From the NCBI RefSeq assembly GCF_019393635.1, contig NC_057863.1, forward strand, positions 639,988,306-640,052,305: a stretch of 64,000 nucleotides of DNA, written 5' to 3'. How positions within the stretch are numbered: position 1 is the first letter of the stretch; each line of letters starts with the position of its first letter. This DNA is from Dromiciops gliroides (Eukaryota > Chordata > Mammalia > Microbiotheria > Microbiotheriidae). The position numbers and the translations under genes were made by a program. The notes beneath the pieces are model-generated. The model was not told where the DNA came from. It ran no database searches and saw only the letters and a program-made list of their open reading frames with translations. This document shows positions 52,926-61,900 of the stretch, piece by piece.

Positions 52926-55900
52926 AGTTCAGCAAAACTATAATGCAGTTGAATTTTTAAAATAAGCAACGTGCCCTGTGCCCGAGGAACACAGAGCAAA
53001 GGGCTGAGCTGATTTGGGTGGATAGAATGAGCAAGGGAAGGCTTCCTGGAAGAGATGAATATTGGAAGCTGTAGAAAGACCTGGAATGGGAGATGTAGAG
53101 AGAGAGAGAGGGAAGGAGAGATGGGGAAAAGGGAAGAGAGAGAGGCAAAGGGAAGAAGGGGGAGGGGGCATCCCATGTAGAGGGAATCATGTGTAGGAGG
53201 AAGGTGCTTAGCAACCACATAGATCTGGATCCTTGCTTTGCTCTGGTTGCAGGGGCTGGTCAGGACGTGGGCCGCAGTTGCATCCTTGTCTCCATTGCAG
53301 GCAAGAATGTCATGTTGGATTGTGGGATGCACATGGGCTACAACGATGATGTAAGTTTTTCAGAAGTGCCAGAGGGCAGGGGTGGGTGGGGGTGGGGAGG
53401 TTATTGGGAAAGGGGGGGGCTCTCGAGATGTACTCAGAGAAATTTGCACCCCTGAGGACTGAGTAAAGCTGCGTCCCCCCATCTTCCCCTTCCCGTTTGT
53501 GTGAGGTGTCTCCACGGCCGGGGGAGCCATTGTGAACCTCGTTACCTCTTAATAGCTGGTAGGCCCCTGATTTCCCTTGGTCTGGGTCATGCACCAGGGG
53601 CCTGGGCTGGACACGGGCCTGTGTTGGGGCTGCCTTCCAGCCCCACCATCGTGTTCCTTTCCAGCAGCACAGCCTGGCTCAGGGGAAGGCAAGGCCTTTG
53701 AGGCCGGCCGGGCCGGGCCGGGCACCTTGAATGGAGGTGCTCCTCCTGGCCTGCTTATTTGCTTGTGAGCTGCTTAGAGGGTGGGTGAGCATGTGGGTGC
53801 TTTGGGTGAGGGTCCGGCTCCGTCCCCTGCTCGGCATGCTGGCTCTGCCTTGGCTCCTGATGTGAGCTTCCTCCCGGCCCTGGGCTGAATTCCATGACCG
53901 AGTCTGGTCGGGGCTGGGCTTGTATTGTCCAACACCCCATGCTTAGGTCCTTTCCCCTAGGGTAGAAGCAGCCCAGCCACACTAAGTGAGGAATGTTCTG
54001 GGGGCTTGAACTGCCTTTTTTTTTTTTAAATAACCACAGACCTTCAGGCATAATGACTGGTTTGCAGGGTCAGGCCAGAGCCTCAAAGTTGGCAGCATTT
54101 CCACTCTTCACTTCTGAGCTCTTCATGGCTTTGAAAAATAAATGAGGCTAACGAAGGAGCTCCGTGGGGCCCAAACCACTAGCCCGGCTCTGAGGGCTGA
54201 CGCCATCCTTCGAACCTGGTCTGGCTCTGCTCTCTCCCAGGGCACCCTGGCTCGGAACCCCCCCGGCCCTCCTGCTGAATAACTGAGCCTCTTTCTGTCT
54301 CGCTCTTCCTTAGAGACGCTTTCCAGATTTTTCTTACATTACCCAGAATGGAAGGCTGACTGACTTCCTGGACTGCGTCATTATCAGGTAGGAGCCCTGA
54401 TGGGCTTATTAGAAGTGAGACAGTGTATTGGAGTGAGGGGACCAGCCCTCAGAGGCGGTCTTCCCGGTCCTCCCTCCACCGTCCCGGGATTTGTCAGGCT
54501 CAGCAGCTGCCTTTCTGCCCGTGGCGGGGCCTGGGCTCTGACTGCTGGCACCAGGCAGTAAAGGCCCTGGGGCCTGCCCTCCACGCTGTCACTTGGGCCC
54601 AGCCAGGCAATTAAGCCCTGGGGGGCTGCCCTGGGAGGCGAGCACAGGCTGAGTCCGGTCTCAGAACGTCCTCGCTACAGCCTGTGGCTGACTGGCCTGG
54701 TTCCAGGTGCACAGGCCCCTGGATTTGGAATTGGCTGCTCTCCCCCCAGTCAGTGTCTGAGGTCAGGCCCGAATCCGGGTTTTCCTCACTCTGCACTGTC
54801 CCAGGTGGCCTCTAATGCTGTAAATCTCAGGGGCAGAGGTGTGGAGAGGGGGCTGACCTGGGGGCCCAGATCCCAGCTCTGCTGCTCACCTTGGACCTTG
54901 GGCAAGTCACCCGACTTTCTCAGCTTCAGGTTCCTCATCTGTAGAATAAGGGGGTCGGGGTAGATGACCTCTAAGGTCCTGTCCATTTCTAAATCTCTGC
55001 TCTTCAGCTGATGTAAAGATGCGAGTTGTCAGTGAGGGCTTGGAAGGAATCACGTAGTAATCACAGCAGCCCTAAAGCCCCTCCCCAATAGAGAGGCTGT
55101 TCTTTACACCTCGGCATCTCCTCTTCTTGGGAGCGTCCCCCAGACAGAAGGTGCACAGTGCTCCTCTTCCAGTGTCACAGGGAGCTGGAACACACCCCAG
55201 GTCCACACAGGGGAGAATCCAGGGGCCCTCAAGCACCCTAATGGATTCTGAGGTCTGTGGGCTCACATCCTGGAGCAATCGCTGAACTGTTAAATGTCAG
55301 GTGGATGCTGAGCCAAGGGGGCTGAGGAAGGGGAGCCAAGCACTGTGGGAAGGGGCGAGTCTGGACACCGAGTCCACGCAGATGTTGGCTCCCACAACAG
55401 GCACTCTTTTCTCCTAAAATATATGATTTATTGATAAATTATATTTCAGTGCAGTAGATAAACATAAACCCTCAAACCAACCACAGTGTATACTTCCCAA
55501 AGACTGTTCAACCAGACAACAGAAAAGAGCATTTACGCACACAGCAGCGAACACCCTCTTGTGATTCAGCACTTGTCAGATGAGCCAAGTGCAGACTTGT
55601 GGACGAGATAGTCCCCACGTTGACCTTTGTTGCCACCCCATGTTGTCTCCATTTATGTGGTTGTGCTTGGCGTGTCTCTTGTTCTCTTGCTCTACTGTAT
55701 ACAGGTCTTCCTGTTTTGTCTTTAATTCTTCACGTTCTTCATTCTTGCTGACCTAGCCATTTCCACTTGGACCACTGTGGGGCCTTGCCTTACTTCAGTG
55801 AGATGGTGGGCTATGATGGACCCATCTACATGACTCATCCCACCAAGGCCATCTGCCCTATTCTGCTGGAGGACTACCGGAAGATCACCGTGGATAAGAA

Positions 55901-58900
55901 GGGGGAAACCAACTTCTTCACTTCCCAGATGATCAAGGACTGCATGAAGAAAGTCGTGGCTGTCCATCTCCACCAGACTGTCCAGGTCAGGGCACTGGCA
56001 CCAGTTAGCTTTGGATGGTCCCTTTTTTGGGTTCTCCAAGGCTAGCTTCCCCTCTAGGAGCCAACTGGGGTGTGCTCCAGAAAGCAAGCTAACCCTAATC
56101 TAGCCTCGGCCCAGTCTGATGTAACTACCTTGGGTCAGGTGTCCCATGGCTTCTGTTAGTGCAGGTGAGTGAGAGCCAGCCCTAACCAGGAGCTAGAAAA
56201 ACAGCACTTCCTGCTGTATGTCTTCACGTACCAGAACCTACCGGTGATTGTGTGGAAGTAGAATCGTGTTTTAAAGTTCTTTGAGGTCTTTCTGTTTCCC
56301 AGAATTACAGTAACACAGAAAGGACTGACCTCAGGGGTCATCTGGTCCAACCCATTCTCCCTCCCTGAGACCAAACCCAACCCAGATTATGACCCACCTG
56401 AAAAGGGCCACCAAGCCTTGCTTGAAGGCCTGCGGTTCAGAAGGGACCCGTCCCTCTCAGGACAGCCCATTGTTCTCGTTGTTAGGAAGCTGACAAGCTC
56501 CGATCGTTAGGAAGTTTTTATTAATTTCAAGCCTAAATCTGTTTCGCTCATTGTGTGTGTCTGGTTCTGCCTTCTGGGGCTCGGTGCTTGAAGGCAGCCC
56601 CCATGGCCTCCCCGGGTCTTCTGTGGTCGGTCGCCTCCTTTGGCGTTGTGAATAACTCCCTCTTAACTTTTCTCCTCTGGAAATGGTGCTGTCTACGCCT
56701 GCTTCTGCCATACACTGTAGAGAGCAAGTCAGGCAGCACCGTCCTTTTTCCGAAGGAGCTTCCTGTTGGAGAAAGAAACGCTAATGCACGTTGAGGGCAT
56801 AACAGTGATGGAACCGTAGACCTCGGGCAGAGCTGCCCCAGCTGCCCAGGAGGAGAAGGGGGACTGCTGAGCCAGGGGTGGGGAGGGAAGCGTCCTGGCA
56901 GGAAGGTCCTGGGAGGTGCTGCTTGGGTTGGCACAGGGGCTCAGTCTTGGACCCCTCAGCCCTCAGGGGGATGGGGATGGGCTAGACCAAGAACCATCTT
57001 TTTCTTTTCCCTTTAAAACCCTGGCTGCAGTTCTGATGACAGCCCTCCCTTTAGAGGGTAAAGGCATTTCTGGTCGCAGGTTGCTCTTTTGGCAAGCCTG
57101 AGTTCCCAGCTGTGGCACTGAGCAAAGATTGGGTTTGTGCCCGGCTGGCGTCTGTGCCAGCTACCTGTGCTGCCCACCCTTGCCTCCCTCTCTGCCCGTT
57201 CTGTTCCTCCCTTCTGTCACAGCCTGCAGGAATGAAAGCCGGCCTCTTCCCTCTCTAGGTGGACGATGAGCTGGAAATCAAGGCCTACTACGCAGGACAC
57301 GTGCTCGGTGCCGCCATGTTCCAGATCAAAGTTGGCTCCGAATCTGCAGTTTACACAGTAAGGCGCCTGACCTGCCGGGGGGGGGGGGGGTTTGAGGAAG
57401 TGGGGAGGAGGTGGGCAGAGATGCCCTTTAGATGGAAGGCTGATCTGCGCTTCCCTCTGGCTCTCTCTGGCTAGGGCGATTACAACATGACTCCGGACCG
57501 GCACTTGGGGTAAGTGGGGCAATGAGCTTCTGCTCAAGGGGAGAGTGGGTTAGTCTGGTTTGGTTTTTCCCACATGGGGGATTCGCAGCAAGGAGGCCTG
57601 TTGACCTGTGAGGGTGTGGAAGGCTGTCTGCTCACTGCATAGAACAGCCTGCACCGGGCGAGCATTGCCAGCTTCTCTTTCACTGTGCTTCTGTCTCACT
57701 GGGGATCCATGCTCCCCTTCCCCCCAGGCTCTCCGACAGGCACTCTGCTGCCCAGATGACCCTTTTCCCTTCACTCTGCCCCAGAAGCTCCCCCAAAGAA
57801 GTTTTATTTGCCGAGCACGTCTCCAGGTCGAAAAGCTTGATCGGCACTTGGAGGCTCTTGGGGCCCTTGTATTAGAACTCAAAGGGACCCTCGAGGCCCT
57901 CATTCTACAGAGGAGGAAACTGAGGCAGGCAGGGGCAAAGTGACCTGTCCAGGATCATACGTAGGAAGTGTCTGGTGTGAACCCAAGGCTTCCTAGCTCT
58001 GGATCTGATGCTCTCTGCCCGGCACCTCGTGAGAAGCCCCAAATAGCTGTTCAGGAGGGCCAGAATAGGGCTTTCTAGTGTCACTGCTCTCAGTGCTGCC
58101 CAGAGCAGGCAGAGGGAGTGTCCCTGCCTGGGAGAGCGCGGCATAAGCCGGGGCCCCCTGGACGATTGGAGAGAGGGACGGCCGACCTCAGTGTAGACGA
58201 GGAAGCTGTGCGGCCCAGGTCGTGACGCTGAGCTTCACGGTGGCCGTCCTGCCTTGTCCTTCAGGGCTGCCTGGATCGATAAGTGCCGGCCTAACCTGCT
58301 CATCACCGAGTCCACTTACGCAACGACTATCCGAGACTCCAAGCGCTGCCGAGAGAGGGACTTCCTGAAGAAAGTCCACGAGACGGTGGAGCGGGGTGGA
58401 AAGGTAACCGAGCGAAAGGGGTGACATTCTGCATTAGAGGAGCAGAAGTCAGTCAACAAGCATTTATTAAGCACTTAGCGCATCCCGGGCATGGTGCTGT
58501 GCACTCGGAGTGTACCTGCGGAAAGACAGTCCCTCCTCTCAAGGAGCTGATGTTCTAAAAGGGGGCTGAAGAGGGGAGGGAGGAAGGGCCCACAGGCATG
58601 GCAGCATAGCCTGGGGAGGACTGAGTGCAAAGATCCTCCCAGCTGACTCACTGGATGACCGAGGGAGGCGGAGCATCGTATATTTGGTGCTTGGCACTCT
58701 GTGGCTGCCGCCCCACAGGCCTGCTAGTCCAGCCTCTGCTGCTTCTCCTGTGGCTTCTCTGGGCGGCCTCCCTGGTGTTGCCCAGAGCTCCGTGGGGGGA
58801 CTGTGGGGCTGTCTCCGGGGTGCCCCTGGGTGACAGAATCCCCTCTCAGGAAGCTTTAGAAAAGGATCGTTCAAGCCCCTGCCTGGAAGAACCAGCCTCC

Positions 58901-61900
58901 TGATGTTGTCATGTCTGGGAGGCATCTTAGGGGGCCTGTCCAGCCTCTGCTTGTTTTGACTCTTCTCCCCACCCCAGTCCACCCAAGGTGATTTTCCTGA
59001 ACGTCTAACCCTGTCGTTCCTCTGTTCAGTAACCACCAGTGGCTCCCTATTACCCTGAGGGTCAAATACAAAGCACACCGGAATTCAAGGCTTTTTACAC
59101 CTTGACCTCTTTCTACAGTCTTAGAGTTGACTCCCCTACACCAACTTTAAAATCCAGTGGTGCTTGCTTAGTTGCCATTCCTCAGTCTATGTCCCCATTC
59201 CAAGCCTTCTCACTGGCCCTTCCTCATACCGGAGTGCCCTCCCTCCCAAACATCATCCCTTAGACCTCCTGGCTTCTTCTGAGCCTCAGCTCAGTGGCCT
59301 TGCTTCTCTGGTGTGTTGTCTTTGCCGCTACACTGTGAGTTCTGTGAGGGCAGAAACCACTCTTCCTTTATACTCCCAGCATTCGCTCGGCACTTGGAAC
59401 ACAGGAGGAGCTTATGCCTTCTTGTTGATTGATGGGTGGTGTGCAGGGCCAGGGCCCCTCAGAGCCGGCGCAGAGCAGCATCTGAGGATGTGGAGCCCAA
59501 AGGGCCCTCGTAGACCACGGAGCATGGCCCCGTCATGTCACAGAGAGGGAAGCTAAGGCCAGAAGCCTCCAAGGCAGCCTTCCTTCCCCTCAAGCTCTCA
59601 AGTTGTCGCTGAGTTGGAAGCCCACTGAGGCTGTCCTCTGAGTGCAGCTGGGGGCTTTTCTCCATGCAGAGAGCTCCCAGAGCCAGGCAGGGATGCCGCC
59701 GGCTTGGTATTGTCACCTCTTGGCACACAGGTGGGGTGGGCTGGCAATGGACCCTCCCAGGGCCGGGGAAGGGAGTCGGTGATGAGGCTGCTCCACGCTG
59801 ACCCCCCTGGGCCCTTCCCTCTGCAGGTTCTCATCCCGGTGTTTGCTCTGGGCCGAGCCCAGGAGCTCTGCATCCTCTTGGAGACATTTTGGTAAGAGGA
59901 CCTTGGGCCCCGGCTTCTCTTGAGAAGCGTGGTTTGGGGGGAAGTGCTGGATCTGTGTCCAGGAAAGGGTCTCGCTGCAGGGTCTCTGGCCTCTTCACAC
60001 ACACATCCTTGTATATATAGAAGAGAAATCCCTCCCAGCTACAAGTGTCTATGTGGCAATGATTTCTAAAAGCCCCCTGCAGCACACGCAGGCCTGACAC
60101 ACTGCCCAGGCTGCAGGAACGTGATGTTGGCAGGGCGGCATCTGCCGCGTGTTTCCCTTTGGGTGTCTGCTCATGGTGGATGGGAGGAGCAGGAGCGGGG
60201 CAGCTCATCAGGTCTTCTGAGTGACAGGAGTAACTCAGACCAAGCCCAAGAATAGGGTTGTTCTGAGCTGCTGTCCAGGGTAGAGCTAGGCTTGTTGTTT
60301 CACTGACCACCCCAGCACACACAGCCACATGGGTCAGCCTGGGCCTGCGGTTGGGCCTGAGGTCCTCAGCGAGATCCCTCACCCGGCAGCGAGTGGCCTC
60401 CTGTGGAGGCTGGACTCGCGAGACAGGGCACCGACCGCCTTCCCTTCTTCTTCCCAAAGGGAAAGAATGAACCTGAAAGCCCCGATCTACTTCTCCACGG
60501 GCTTGACCGAGAAGGCCAATCACTACTACAAGCTCTTCATCACCTGGACCAATCAGAAGATCCGGAAAACATTTGTGCAGAGAAACATGTTTGAGTTCAA
60601 ACACATCAAGGCTTTTGACCGAGCTTTTGCTGATAACCCTGGACCAATGGTACGGAAGGGCCTCGGGGGGGGGGGGGGGGTCAGCTGGGGGTCATCCACA
60701 CAGCTGCCCACACCGGGACACACAGCAGTGCCTCCAGGAGGGAGGCGGGAGTGGGCCGATAGCCTCTAGTGCCCCCAGGGGACGCACAAAAAACGGGCCT
60801 AGAAAGAGAACGGAGATGGGAAAACTCACGTCTGGGCCGGAGGCAATGCCCCTTTTTGGGCTTCACCCTTTGGGGGCCTGGTGTTTGCTCCATCAGGATT
60901 GGGGGAGGCTGCCGTGATCAGGGGAGCGTGTGGTGGGTCTGGCCCCTGAGGGAATCTGGATGCCGCTTGGCGTCTCCAAGGTTAGGGCCGGGTCTTGCTT
61001 GGGCAGATGATCCTGGGCCCCGTCTGGGCTCGGACCCTCACCCTCTGGTCTCTCTCAGCCCCTGTGCTTTCCACACCCTCTCCATGACTAGCGGTAACAC
61101 AGGGCAGGTCCTTGGGGTTCCTGTGACCCCCATTTCTCCTCTCTCCATCCAGGTTGTCTTTGCCACCCCAGGCATGCTGCATGCTGGGCAGTCCCTGCAG
61201 ATCTTCAGGAAGTGGGCTGGGAACGAGAAGAACATGGTAAGGCCCTGTGCTGGCTCATGGGGTGCAGGGCAGGAACTGCATTCCCTTGATCATCCTGGTT
61301 ATTTAAGGAAGAACTAGAGGGTGGGGCAGGGACAGGAAGGAGAAGCAGCCTCTAGCATTTCTCATGTGCCAGGGGCTCAGACTGGGAGCGCTTGGGGCCC
61401 AGCTGTTCCTCCTTGGATGGGAGCCTGTGGGGCAGAGGGGTGAGGCTCCCCAAAAGCATCATGCTTCAGAGCCAGGTCCTAGTCCCATCTGGGCCCCATC
61501 AACCCCCCTCCCCCACCTGAGCTCTCTTCCAGGGAGGAGGGAATGGAGACCAGCACTCCCCACCTCTGTTAGGGCTTCCCCTGGCCACGACGGGAGCCAA
61601 GCCCTGCTCACTGCTCCGGCCCCACAGAGCATGCAGCCCTCAGACCGGGCCTGTGAGGAGCTCTGTGCTCACAGCTCATCACCCGCACTTCCTGCCTGCC
61701 CTTAGTGGTGCGTTATCCCCAGCGAAGGACTCGGCAGCTGCAGATGGTGCAGAGAGCCTTCCTGCTTGGCCTTGGCACACCTCAGGGCCTGCCCAGAAAG
61801 GCTGCTTGTGAGGGCCTTGCTGGGCGGCAGCCTCACCGTGTGGTTTCTGGCTCCCAGGTCATCATGCCGGGCTACTGTGTGCAGGGGACTGTGGGCCACA

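Larger units (their letters stand above)
41545..53252 (+). other. INTS11: INTS11 intron 2
   Basis: 11.7 kb, the largest intron seen. Holds L1 and RTE relics, seven young SINEs, an L2 3' end and microsatellites. 41545-43330, 45850-46640 and 51310-52660 have no recognised repeats or genes. Confidence 0.85.
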